DNA of 16,743 nucleotides. It comes from Methanosarcinales archaeon (lineage in GTDB: Archaea; Halobacteriota; Methanosarcinia; Methanotrichales; Methanotrichaceae). The DNA is taken from positions 1-16,743 of the forward strand of contig JAAEEW010000083.1 in NCBI GenBank assembly GCA_013415595.1, given 5' to 3'. Each line of letters begins with the position of its first letter. Position 1 is the first letter of the stretch. A program made the translations under genes and the position numbers. Positions 6,930 to 13,468 of the stretch are shown here, one piece after another. The notes under the pieces were generated by a model that made no database searches, was not told the origin of the DNA, and saw only the letters and a list, made by a program, of their open reading frames with translations.

Positions 6930-7922
6930 TCAGGGCTGCCCCTTAGCCGGCGGGGGCCTCCTGTAGTCCAGCAGATATCTTCGCAAGGTGCGCCAGCTCT
7001 CGATCTCCGCTTCATCCGCCACCAGTCTGCCTGAGGTCTTGATCCCCATCCGGGATGCCAGGTCGAAGCGGTACAGGTCGAATGCCGACTTGACGTACCG
7101 CCCGTAGCTCTTCAGGGAGGAGATGGATACCTGGTAAAAGAGCCACCCCAGAAAGATGGACAGAAGGGCAGAGAGCACTCCACCCAGCACCAGCTCCCGG
7201 CCCAGGAAGGTGACGGTCAGGATATTCTGATGATGGAATCCCGCACCTCCGATGAGGGCGTAGCTGAAGAAGATGAAGGAAAGATAGACCAGAGAGTCCA
7301 CCTCTGCGCCCCGAAGGTCCAGGTCCTCTCTGGCCTCTTTGGGGAGGATGAGCCACAGATGGTGCCAGAAGACCATCATGTGCATGCCGTACTGCACCTC
7401 CGGGTACTGCTCGTACTCGCACAGCACGTTTCCAAACCGGGTGGCCTCCTGAGGATACCTCCTGCTGTAGCCGGCCTCATCCGGATTGTAGGGAAACTCA
7501 CGGATCCTGGAGGAGAGATGCGACTGCCGGCATACCATCTGGCATAGCTCGTTCTCGTCCTGTCCCTCCTTTGAGGACAGCTCCTCGATTCCCTGCTTCA
7601 GGCGCAAGAGATCGTCCTCGTAGCCCTTGAAGTGCCGCAGCGTCCTCTGGTGCTTCCACCGCCAGATGCGTGGGGGCCAGAAGCGAAGCCCCTCGTAGAG
7701 CTGGTAGATCTGCACGTCCAGGGCGGAGAGGGTCATGCCGAAGACCACGGCGAAGACTATCCAGGTGAGCAGCTTGTTCTCGATGCTGGTCTGGCCCAGC
7801 CATTCCGGACGAAAGGCAGGCATCAGGGCGTAGGAGTAGAGGGTGGAGGCCATGAAGCCGGGCATGAAGGTCCGGATGAAAAACGAGGGCCCGAAGCTGG
7901 TGGGAAGATTGGATAGGGACAT
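6930..7922 (-). CDS. Conserved multipass membrane protein, function unknown
   Basis: 330 residues. Hydrophobic segments are at about 22-38 and 52-72, then a long hydrophilic central part (80-205), then 208-228 and 244-268, followed by a charged tail. The central part holds RYPQEATRFGNVLCEYEQYP (155-174) and YGMHMMVFWHHLWLILP, which I recall as a conserved signature (roughly PTRLGN...YG....W..LWPLLP) of an uncharacterised membrane family in archaea and bacteria. No enzymatic motif is visible. A good ribosome-binding site (AGGAGTG, 5 nt spacing) supports the ATG at 7922. It follows two small membrane-protein genes on the same strand by 32 nt, suggesting one transcript and perhaps one membrane complex. 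Confidence 0.78.
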   Translation of the reverse strand: MSLSNLPTSFGPSFFIRTFMPGFMASTLYSYALMPAFRPEWLGQTSIENKLLTWIVFAVVFGMTLSALDVQIYQLYEGLRFWPPRIWRWKHQRTLRHFKGYEDDLLRLKQGIEELSSKEGQDENELCQMVCRQSHLSSRIREFPYNPDEAGYSRRYPQEATRFGNVLCEYEQYPEVQYGMHMMVFWHHLWLILPKEAREDLDLRGAEVDSLVYLSFIFFSYALIGGAGFHHQNILTVTFLGRELVLGGVLSALLSIFLGWLFYQVSISSLKSYGRYVKSAFDLYRFDLASRMGIKTSGRLVADEAEIESWRTLRRYLLDYRRPPPAKGQP

Positions 7923-7954
7923 GAATCACTCCTGACGCAAATCATCCATGATCG

Positions 7955-8212
7955 TCACTCCTCGATGGGCGGCTCCCTCCCCCGGTAGACTGAGGCCAGG
8001 ACCAGGGCGATTCCGGCCAGGAGCATGACCAGGCCCATGCCCATCTCCAGCCTGGATGAGGACGAAAAGAGATACGTCGACCCCATAGTCGATCCGGAGG
8101 AGGGTTCCTGGACGGAGAATAACATCATTACCATCCAGGCCAGCCCGAAAAGAATCAGAGATGCGCCCAACTTTCGCCCGGTCAGCCAGCCCATGAATAT
8201 CCTCATCCTCAT
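7955..8212 (-). CDS. Small two-helix membrane protein ending in GREPPIEE
   Basis: 85 residues (MRMRIFMGWLTGRKLG...YRGREPPIEE). Helices at about 14-32 and 58-75 flank a Ser-rich outer loop (SSGSTMGSTYLFSSSS). The ATG at 8212 lies about 25 nt after a clear TATA box, so the mRNA is likely leaderless. The longer frame up to 8467 is a shadow of the upstream paralog. Its C-terminal end and the xRxxGxxxxxFGxxW motif near the N-terminus match the neighbouring 8275-8455 ORF, so the two are tandem duplicates. No known family is recognised. The conserved charged tail suggests a cytoplasmic contact site. Confidence 0.7.
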   Translation of the reverse strand: MRMRIFMGWLTGRKLGASLILFGLAWMVMMLFSVQEPSSGSTMGSTYLFSSSSRLEMGMGLVMLLAGIALVLASVYRGREPPIEE

Positions 8213-8229
8213 CAATTTTACAGGATTTT

Positions 8230-8243
8230 GTTTTATATTTAAA
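8230..8243 (-). promoter_or_regulatory. TATA box of the GREPPIEE small-protein gene
   Basis: On the - strand this is CGTTTAAATATAAAAC or slightly shorter. Its centre is about 25 nt before the ATG at 8212, giving a leaderless transcript that probably continues into the 330-residue membrane protein gene. Confidence 0.6.
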
Positions 8244-8274
8244 CGTTTATGATCATACTTCGATGTGCAGACGT

Positions 8275-8455
8275 CTAATCCTCGATGGGAGGCTCTCGAC
8301 CTCTGAAGATGGCAGCCAGGATGATGACAATTCCGCATATCAGAAGCAACGGGCCGAGATTGGACGACACGTGGTCCAGGGCAAACCAGCCTCCGAAAAT
8401 GGATATCAATAGGCCGATGTTCCGGGCGATGATCTGGCTGCTGATAGATTTTCAC
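8275..8455 (-). CDS. Small membrane protein paralog ending in GREPPIED; start unresolved, possible frameshift
   Basis: The frame ending at TAG 8275 encodes two hydrophobic helices and the tail FRGREPPIED, near-identical to the tail of the neighbour (YRGREPPIEE). The N-terminal part (IIARNIGLLISIFGGWFA) also aligns with the neighbour's GRKLGASLILFGLAWMV, so coding must begin upstream of the only in-frame start, TTG at 8409. Further upstream the frame stops at TGA 8452-8454. Removing one A from the AAAA run (8449-8452 on the + strand as TTTT) would join it to GTG 8455 or ATG 8467 and give about 59 or 63 residues. The alternative is a rare ATC start, 7 nt after GAGGTG. It may be a sequencing slip, a real disruption, or ribosomal slippage. 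Confidence 0.5.
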
Positions 8456-8481
8456 CTCAATAAACATTAAGTATTTTTAAG

Positions 8482-8492
8482 ATTATAAATTT
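8482..8492 (-). promoter_or_regulatory. TATA box of the GREPPIED small-protein gene
   Basis: On the - strand AATTTATAATC. The start site would fall near 8461, just before GAGGTG (8453-8458), which is a ribosome-binding site or contains the GTG start. Confidence 0.5.
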
Positions 8493-8584
8493 TTTCGGCA
8501 GCTTTCGTCGATTCGACTGATCTGAGTGAAAATTTGCATTAAGACCGCAATTTCTGATCTGCGCTTGAAAGAGGTGTCTGTTCT

Positions 8585-9106
8585 ATGGAGCTTAAGGGAA
8601 AGAAGGTGGCCATCCTGGCTGCCGAGATGTATGAAGACCTGGAGCTGTGGTATCCCTACTATCGAATGAAGGAGGCGGGAGCGACAGTGGTGATCGTGGG
8701 CCCCGGATTTGGCCCCGACGAGGTGAAGAGCAAGCACGGCTATCCAGCCCTTCTCGACGCCCGGGCCAAGCAGGTCCGGCCTTCGGAGCTGGACGGAGTG
8801 ATCATCCCCGGCGGATACGCCCCGGACCTGCTGCGCAGATGCCCGGCCACCCTGAAGCTGGTGGGGAGCATGATGCAGGAGGAGAAGGTGGTGGCCGCCA
8901 TCTGCCACGCCGGGTGGGTCCTCATCTCCGCCGGGGTGCTGGAGGTAAGGAGGGCCACCTCCTTCTTCTCCATCCGGGACGACATGGCCAACGCCGGGGC
9001 GGAGTGGGTAGACGAGGAGGTGGTGGTGGACGGCAGGCTGATCACCTCCCGCTATCCCGACGACCTGCCGGCCTTCTGCCGGGCCATCGTCGCCGCCCTG
9101 GGCTAA
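8585..9106 (+). CDS. DJ-1/PfpI family protein
   Basis: 173 residues, the full length of a PfpI-type single-domain protein. The core shows KVAILAAEMYEDLELWYP (7-24) with the conserved acidic residue of the active site in YEDLEL, GVIIPGGYAPD (71-81), and the nucleophile elbow AAICHAGW (105-111+) with Cys107 followed by His108. TSFFSIRDDMANAGAEWVDE is the usual region after the elbow. Family members are cysteine hydrolases, glyoxalases or deglycase/chaperone-like proteins; archaeal PfpI is described as an intracellular protease. The sequence cannot decide among these. GAGGTG 8 nt before the ATG supports this start. It is divergent from the small membrane-protein cluster and appears monocistronic. 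Confidence 0.9.
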   Translation: MELKGKKVAILAAEMYEDLELWYPYYRMKEAGATVVIVGPGFGPDEVKSKHGYPALLDARAKQVRPSELDGVIIPGGYAPDLLRRCPATLKLVGSMMQEEKVVAAICHAGWVLISAGVLEVRRATSFFSIRDDMANAGAEWVDEEVVVDGRLITSRYPDDLPAFCRAIVAALG

Positions 9107-9491
9107 GAGATGGATCGAGGGAGGCAATGCGCCCTTCCGCTGGCCATCGAATCCGGGAGGGGATAGAGCGGCGCCACCGCGGCGGCCCGGAAGCGGTCAC
9201 CCTCCGGCGAGAGCATGGGCCCGGGGAGCATGAGCCGGGGCCGGGATTGGAGGAATGGCCGGCCAGGGCTACCTGGCGCCCGGGATTTGACCGATGGTTG
9301 CCTGCCAGGATGCTGAAAAGTCAAAAAGCAGGACAAACCGTCTGCCATCCCATCGTCCGGTCCAGAGGGAACCGGACTTATGCGGGGGAAAGGATTTTCA
9401 TAAAATGAATCCGACCGGAAATAAATGCAAATTTAGAAAAATAATAAAAGAGGAAGCCACGGGGCATCTGCAATTCGCCGTTCACGCAAAA
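9107..9491 (+). other. Intergenic stretch with one doubtful ORF
   Basis: About 385 nt between the PfpI and polyprenyl synthase genes. An ORF at 9127-9408 (93 codons) starts with ATG after GGGAGG, but its content (Arg, Gly, Glu and Pro rich, no hydrophobic pattern) looks like chance GC-rich sequence, so it is not called. Positions 9398-9450 are AT-rich (AAATAAATGCAAATTTAG and neighbours) and may hold a terminator or promoter. No RNA gene is seen. Confidence 0.45.
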
Positions 9492-9500
9492 GCTAAATAG
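9492..9500 (+). promoter_or_regulatory. TATA-like box of the polyprenyl synthase operon
   Basis: GCTAAATAG is centred about 27 nt before the ATG at 9523, as expected for a leaderless archaeal transcript. No ribosome-binding site precedes that ATG. Confidence 0.5.
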
Positions 9501-9522
9501 ACTTTATGTCGACATAGCTGCG

Positions 9523-10392
9523 ATGTTCGCAGACTGGGAAGAACACGGGATGATCGAGAATGGGCTATCTGCTATTGTCGATGAGTCTCCCAAGTCGGAT
9601 ATAGGAGAGGTGGTGGCATACGTCTTATCCTCTCCTGGAAAGCGGGTCAGGCCCCTCATCCTGCTGTTCTCCGCCCAGGCCTTCGGCGGCGATTCCCGGC
9701 AGGCGTTGGACGCCGGACTGGCCATAGAGCTGGTGCACGCCGCCTCTCTGGTGCACGACGACATCCTGGACAGCGGTGTGGAGAGGAGGGGCGCACCCAG
9801 CGCCGTGGAGCGGTTCGGATTGGAGGCCGCCCTTCTCACCGGAGACTATCTGATATCCAAATCCATTGACCTGGTATCGTCCTACGGCCAGCCGGTCATC
9901 AGGACCTTCGCCGGGGCCTGCATGAAGATGGCCGAGGGAGAGATGATGGACCTGTCCAGGATCTCCTCCCCCAAGGACTACTACCACTGCGTCAGCAGGA
10001 AGACCGCCTCCCTATTTGCCGCCTCTGCCCGCATGGGCTGTCTCATCTCCGGAGCGGCCACGGAGGACGTCTCCAGGTTCGAGCAGTACGGCATGCACCT
10101 GGGACTGGCCTACCAGATCCTGGACGACATGGAGGAGGTGCTGGGAGTGGACCAGGGCAAGAGGTCGCTGAAGAAGTCCTTCACCCTGCCCCGGGTGCAC
10201 AGCGAGAGGCTCTCCCAGGACCAGGCCATGGAGCTATGCAAAGACGCTGTGGAGTCCCACTTCTCCGCAGCCCAGGACTCCCTGCAGGCCGCGGGCGGAT
10301 CGGAGGAGATGAAGATGAGGCTTTCGTCCATTGCCGAGCAGATGACTGACAGATGGGTGAACGAATGCAAATTGCAAAGTCACCTGTGCTGA
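9523..10392 (+). CDS. Trans-polyprenyl diphosphate synthase with atypical second Asp motif
   Basis: 289 residues. It joins isopentenyl diphosphate to an allylic diphosphate. Landmarks: PGKRVRP (38-43+), the first Asp-rich motif HDDILDSGVERRG (78-90, DDxxD at 79-83), LLTGDYL, the conserved Lys of SRKTASLF, and the second motif YQILDDMEEVLG (201-205 is DDMEE, where DDxxD is usual). The usual GxDLxxGKxTLP segment is degenerate (DQGKRSLKKSFTLP). Residues at -5 and -4 from the first motif are Ala and Ser, which favours products of C20 or longer. So this is a divergent prenyl synthase, perhaps a partner or special-chain enzyme. In methanogens such an enzyme could serve ether lipids or the methanophenazine side chain; this is inference. 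The start may instead be the ATG at 9550. Its 3' end overlaps the radical SAM gene by 40 nt. Confidence 0.85.
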   Translation: MFADWEEHGMIENGLSAIVDESPKSDIGEVVAYVLSSPGKRVRPLILLFSAQAFGGDSRQALDAGLAIELVHAASLVHDDILDSGVERRGAPSAVERFGLEAALLTGDYLISKSIDLVSSYGQPVIRTFAGACMKMAEGEMMDLSRISSPKDYYHCVSRKTASLFAASARMGCLISGAATEDVSRFEQYGMHLGLAYQILDDMEEVLGVDQGKRSLKKSFTLPRVHSERLSQDQAMELCKDAVESHFSAAQDSLQAAGGSEEMKMRLSSIAEQMTDRWVNECKLQSHLC

Positions 10393-11510
10393 GCATAGAC
10401 GTCGTCTACCAGGATTCTCGCATTCAGCTATCTCCCCGGGGCCCCCTGGCCGCCGTGGCCCGTCCCATCGTGGAGCGCATCAACCGGGTCTTCGCCGACG
10501 AAAAGCCGGTGCTGGCTGAGGCGGACAGGATCATCTTTTCCACCTGGATCCCTCCTGCGCCAAGCAGGGCCTTCGACCGCATGATATCCGCCCAGATCGG
10601 GGCCATAATTCGCCGCCCGGTCCCCGACCAGTTCTCCATCGCCATCTTCAAGGGCTGCCCCAACCGGTGCATCCACTGTGCCGCGCCGTCCCGCCAGGGA
10701 GAGATCCTGGAGGAGGGGGTGATCAACCGGGCCATCGATCAGGCCCTGGAGCTGGGCTCCTACATGATCACCTTCGACGGGGGCGAGCCCATGCTCCGCC
10801 GGGAGCTGCCGGCCATGGCCGCCCGGGTGGACGACCGGGCCATCGCCGTCTCCTTCACCAGCGGATACGGCCTGACCGGGGAGCGGGCCAGAGAGCTCAA
10901 ACAGGCCGGGCTGTACGCGGTGCGGGTGAGCATCGACAGTCCTGACCGGGAGGGCCACGACCGCTTCCGGGGACGGGAGGGGGCCTTCGACGACGCCCTG
11001 CAGGGAATCAATAACGCCCTGGACGCGGGGCTGATGGTGGACCTGTTCATGGTGGTCTCCCCCCACAACATCGACCGGCTGGAGGAGGCCCACGCCCTGG
11101 CCGGGGAGCTGGGGGTGCACGAGCTTTCTCTCTACGACATCATTGCTGTGGGCAACTGGGCCTCCCACGAGGACGAGGTGCTCTCCAGGAACGACGTCAG
11201 GCATCTGGAGGAGTTCCACCGCCAGAAGAACCGCTCTCCTGCAGGACCGCGGGTGACGGCCTTTCCCTACCTGCTGGGCCGGGAGATGTTCGGCTGCTTC
11301 GCCGGGAGAAGGTGGATCCACGTGGACGGATCCGGGGAGGCCATACCGTGCGCCTACCTGCCCATGAGCTTTGGAAACATCAAGGAGAAGAGCCTGCCCC
11401 AGATCTGGAAGGAGATGAGCTCTTACCGCTGGTTCTCCGGGAGGCACGACTGCCTGATGAAGGACCCGGAGTTCAGAAGGGCCCACCGCCAGGTAGTGGA
11501 CGGCCAGTAG
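10353..11510 (+). CDS. Radical SAM protein with short SPASM/twitch-like C-terminus
   Basis: 385 residues. An N-terminal extension (1-92) precedes the radical SAM core, whose CPNRCIHC (102-109, Cys102, Cys106, Cys109) binds the [4Fe-4S] cluster that cleaves S-adenosylmethionine. MITFDGGEPMLRRE (138-151) carries the GGE motif, and RVSIDSPDREGHDRFRG (191-207) is the typical core strand. The C-terminal part has Cys315 (FGCFAGRRWIHVDGSGE), Cys333 (IPCAYLPMSFGNI) and Cys367 (RHDCL). This resembles SPASM/twitch domains but has too few Cys for two full auxiliary clusters. The substrate is unknown. The gene overlaps the polyprenyl synthase gene by 40 nt, so the two are surely cotranscribed and the substrate may be isoprenoid. 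An ATG at 10365 is an alternative start. Confidence 0.87.
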   Translation: MGERMQIAKSPVLSIDVVYQDSRIQLSPRGPLAAVARPIVERINRVFADEKPVLAEADRIIFSTWIPPAPSRAFDRMISAQIGAIIRRPVPDQFSIAIFKGCPNRCIHCAAPSRQGEILEEGVINRAIDQALELGSYMITFDGGEPMLRRELPAMAARVDDRAIAVSFTSGYGLTGERARELKQAGLYAVRVSIDSPDREGHDRFRGREGAFDDALQGINNALDAGLMVDLFMVVSPHNIDRLEEAHALAGELGVHELSLYDIIAVGNWASHEDEVLSRNDVRHLEEFHRQKNRSPAGPRVTAFPYLLGREMFGCFAGRRWIHVDGSGEAIPCAYLPMSFGNIKEKSLPQIWKEMSSYRWFSGRHDCLMKDPEFRRAHRQVVDGQ

Positions 11511-11550
11511 CTGCTTTTGTCGCCGGGGCGCCGGCCTCACGCCCCGTCAG

Positions 11551-11558
11551 GTTTATAC
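11551..11558 (+). promoter_or_regulatory. TATA box of the first secreted-protein gene
   Basis: GTTTATAC (within GTTTATACAT) would start transcription near 11581, giving a leader of about 34 nt with GGAGGT before the ATG at 11615. Confidence 0.55.
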
Positions 11559-11614
11559 ATTCATAGAAGACTAGATCGTCGATTGCAGAAATGCAGATCA
11601 ATGGAGGTTAGTAG

Positions 11615-12154
11615 ATGGAATTCAAAGGATTATTGATGGTACTATTGATTATCTCCGGCCTGGCGGCCCTGGGATCCGCCCAGATGGGGCAGGAGCAGAG
11701 GACCGAGACTCCAGAACCCCTGGGCGAGGGCCTGGGATGGATGACCATCCCCGACGTGGAGCACACCTCAGATTATCTCTCCAAGACCGGCGGCTCCGGT
11801 GGAGACCCCCAGGCCTACACCAGCGCCAAGGTGGCGGGCAACTGGTCGCTGGAGCTGGTGGACCTGAGAAGCAGGCCGGTGGCCAGGATCTACATGGAGC
11901 TGTTCCAGGTGGGCACCGTGGTCTTTGGCAGGGGCACTGCCGGCAATGAGATGGCCACGGCCAACGGGGCCATCATCGGCAACACCGCCCTGAACATGGG
12001 CGTGGTCACCCTGCCCTCGGCCAACCTGTTCAACGTCAAGCTCACCCTGAGCGGCGACTCCGCCAGCGGCAACTTCGATGGATTCACCGCCTCCGGCCAG
12101 TACTTCCAGGGCACGGCCACGGCCACCAAGGACGTCCCCCTGGCCCTGAGCTAG
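11615..12154 (+). CDS. Secreted protein, tandem-paralog family member 1
   Basis: 179 residues. A signal peptide (1-22, LLMVLLIISGLAALGSA, probable cleavage after Ala22) is followed by a polar linker and one beta-rich domain (about 73-170). The domain begins AGNWSLEL and holds LFQVGTVVFGRGT, GAIIGNTALNMGV, NLFNVKLTLSGDSASGNFDGF and GQYFQGTATA. The same layout recurs in the next gene. An N-W-S site is a possible N-glycosylation sequon. No known family is recognised; the pattern of short Gly-rich strands suggests a small barrel or sandwich that acts outside the cell. GGAGGT 6 nt upstream fixes the start. TAG is the stop. A T6 tract follows 31 nt later. Confidence 0.78.
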   Translation: MEFKGLLMVLLIISGLAALGSAQMGQEQRTETPEPLGEGLGWMTIPDVEHTSDYLSKTGGSGGDPQAYTSAKVAGNWSLELVDLRSRPVARIYMELFQVGTVVFGRGTAGNEMATANGAIIGNTALNMGVVTLPSANLFNVKLTLSGDSASGNFDGFTASGQYFQGTATATKDVPLALS

Positions 12155-12185
12155 AGGCCCCGAAGCAGAGACTGACCTATCTAAA

Positions 12186-12191
12186 TTTTTT
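12186..12191 (+). terminator. T-tract terminator
   Basis: TTTTTT in an AT-rich context (CTAAATTTTTTGCC) lies 31 nt after the stop of the first secreted-protein gene. Archaeal RNA polymerase stops at such tracts, so the second paralog probably has its own promoter. Confidence 0.5.
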
Positions 12192-12285
12192 GCCATCCTG
12201 GACAGCCCAAGGATTAAGCATATCTCACAGTAGGCTCTAATAATGCCCCGTGTGAGGAGAACCCAAATTTAGGAGTCTGGAAGAA

Positions 12286-12897
12286 ATGAAGCATCTCATC
12301 CTTCTCATGGCCTTAGCCCTGTTCGGAGTTGCCTGCCTGGCGTCCATCTCCTCGGCCCAGTCCCTGGTGGACCAGTACATCGACTACTCCCGGGGCGATG
12401 TCCCGGTGATGTCCGATCCCCGCTTCGCCCCCGACCCCCGCTCGTCCCGGGAGCTGTGGGGGAAGAACAACGAGGAGCCAGCCAGCATAGAGGGCCAGGC
12501 TGCGGCCGCGTCTGAAGAGAACAGGACCGACGAGCAGCCCATGCCGGTGGAGGCGCCTTTGCCCGCCGCCCCGGCCGCGCCGGCGGATATGGCAGGAAAC
12601 TGGTCACTGGAGCTGCAGGACTCTGCCAGCCAGAGGGCCGACCTGGTGCTGTTCCAGAGCGGCGCAACGGTCTTTGGCCACGGCACCCTGACCCAGGGCA
12701 ACGACAGCCGCCTGGTGGGTGCGGTGGGCGACGTCCAGGGCGAGGTCCTGAACCTGGACCTGATAACCCACGACCAGGGCGACCTGTTCAGTCTGATCCT
12801 GTCGGCGGGAGGCCGGTCCACCAGCGGGAGCTTTGAGGCCTACAGGGTCCTGGGAGGCTCCTGGTCGGGATCGGTCATCGGAAATCCAGCCGCCTGA
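12286..12897 (+). CDS. Secreted protein, tandem-paralog family member 2
   Basis: 203 residues. A signal peptide (1-24, LILLMALALFGVACLASISSA, cleavage likely at SSA/Q) is followed by a long Ala/Pro/Glu-rich linker (about 60-100). The same domain as in the upstream gene follows (about 102-199): AGNWSLEL, LFQSGATVFGHGT, GAVGDVQGEVLNLDL, DLFSLILSAGGRSTSGSFEAY and GSWSGSVIG. Cys17 lies inside the signal peptide but the residues before it (GVA) do not make a good lipobox, so this is not a clear lipoprotein. AGGAG about 10 nt upstream supports the start. Function is unknown. The duplicated domain with a variable N-terminal linker points to a surface-exposed or released protein. Confidence 0.78.
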   Translation: MKHLILLMALALFGVACLASISSAQSLVDQYIDYSRGDVPVMSDPRFAPDPRSSRELWGKNNEEPASIEGQAAAASEENRTDEQPMPVEAPLPAAPAAPADMAGNWSLELQDSASQRADLVLFQSGATVFGHGTLTQGNDSRLVGAVGDVQGEVLNLDLITHDQGDLFSLILSAGGRSTSGSFEAYRVLGGSWSGSVIGNPAA

Positions 12898-13060
12898 TTC
12901 CCCGCGCCATTCAGGCCCGGAGCCGGCTGCCACCCCCTGGTCAGGTCAGTCTGCAGGGAGGCGGTCAGCTCAAAATCCCGAAAGGACGGGGCGGGCCCCT
13001 GGTCCAGGGCTATGGGGCTGGCCCTCTTTTGTCCCTGGCCCCTGGGGGCCCTGGCCAGTC

Positions 13061-13076
13061 CGATAAATTTTTATCG
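13061..13076. promoter_or_regulatory. Palindromic TATA-like element
   Basis: CGATAAATTTTTATCG is a perfect inverted repeat (CGATAAA, TT, TTTATCG). It lies 80 nt before the Trp-rich membrane-protein gene and could be its TATA box, an operator, or both. Confidence 0.4.
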
Positions 13077-13155
13077 CCCTGCCGTTTATTGATGAAGTGG
13101 CCGGGGGGCGACATGCGTCCCACGGCGAAGTTAAGATAAATTATGGAGGGAGTCT

Positions 13156-13371
13156 ATGCATACTGCTGTGAAGATGTTGATCGGGCTGGTAATTCTCCTC
13201 TTCGGGGCCTGGACCCTGGTGGACCCGGCGTGGTTTGGACAGAGCGGCTGGATCTACGGACTTGGCTGGTGGTCCCACACCTGGGACATAATTAAAGGTT
13301 CCCTGGGACCGATGCTGATCTTTATGAGCGTGGTCTTCATCTGGATAACCTATGAGGAGTCCAAGGTCTGA
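13156..13371 (+). CDS. Small Trp-rich two-helix membrane protein
   Basis: 71 residues. Helices at about 6-24 and 51-66 flank a loop rich in Trp (seven Trp in all: W19, W26, W32, W38, W39, W43, W63). Helix one ends with WTLVDPAWFG and the C-terminus is EESKV. GGAGGGAG just before the ATG is a strong ribosome-binding site, so this is very likely a real, well-translated gene despite its size. No family is recognised. The short loop suggests both ends are on one side and that the protein may pack against a partner or sit at the membrane interface. It is convergent with srp54. Confidence 0.75.
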   Translation: MHTAVKMLIGLVILLFGAWTLVDPAWFGQSGWIYGLGWWSHTWDIIKGSLGPMLIFMSVVFIWITYEESKV

Positions 13372-13374
13372 TAC

Positions 13375-13400
13375 TTTTTAAAAAATACATCGACCTTTTT
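13375..13400. terminator. Bidirectional T/A-tract terminator
   Basis: TTTTTAAAAAA followed by CTTTTT gives T-tracts on both strands between the convergent small-protein gene and srp54. Confidence 0.55.
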
Positions 13401-13468
13401 AATTTTCCATCTTCCGGGAGACCGGCCTTGCTGGCCCAGGGAGAGGGGGTGATCCTGGGGGCCATCCC

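Noticed and set aside
9127..9408. 93-codon ORF with GGGAGG before its ATG
   Set aside because: Arg/Gly/Pro/Glu-rich content without structure; it is the continuation of an out-of-frame reading of the PfpI gene.
10428..11540. 370-codon - strand ORF opposite the radical SAM gene
   Set aside because: Shadow of a gene with a complete CX3CX2C motif; no domain visible.
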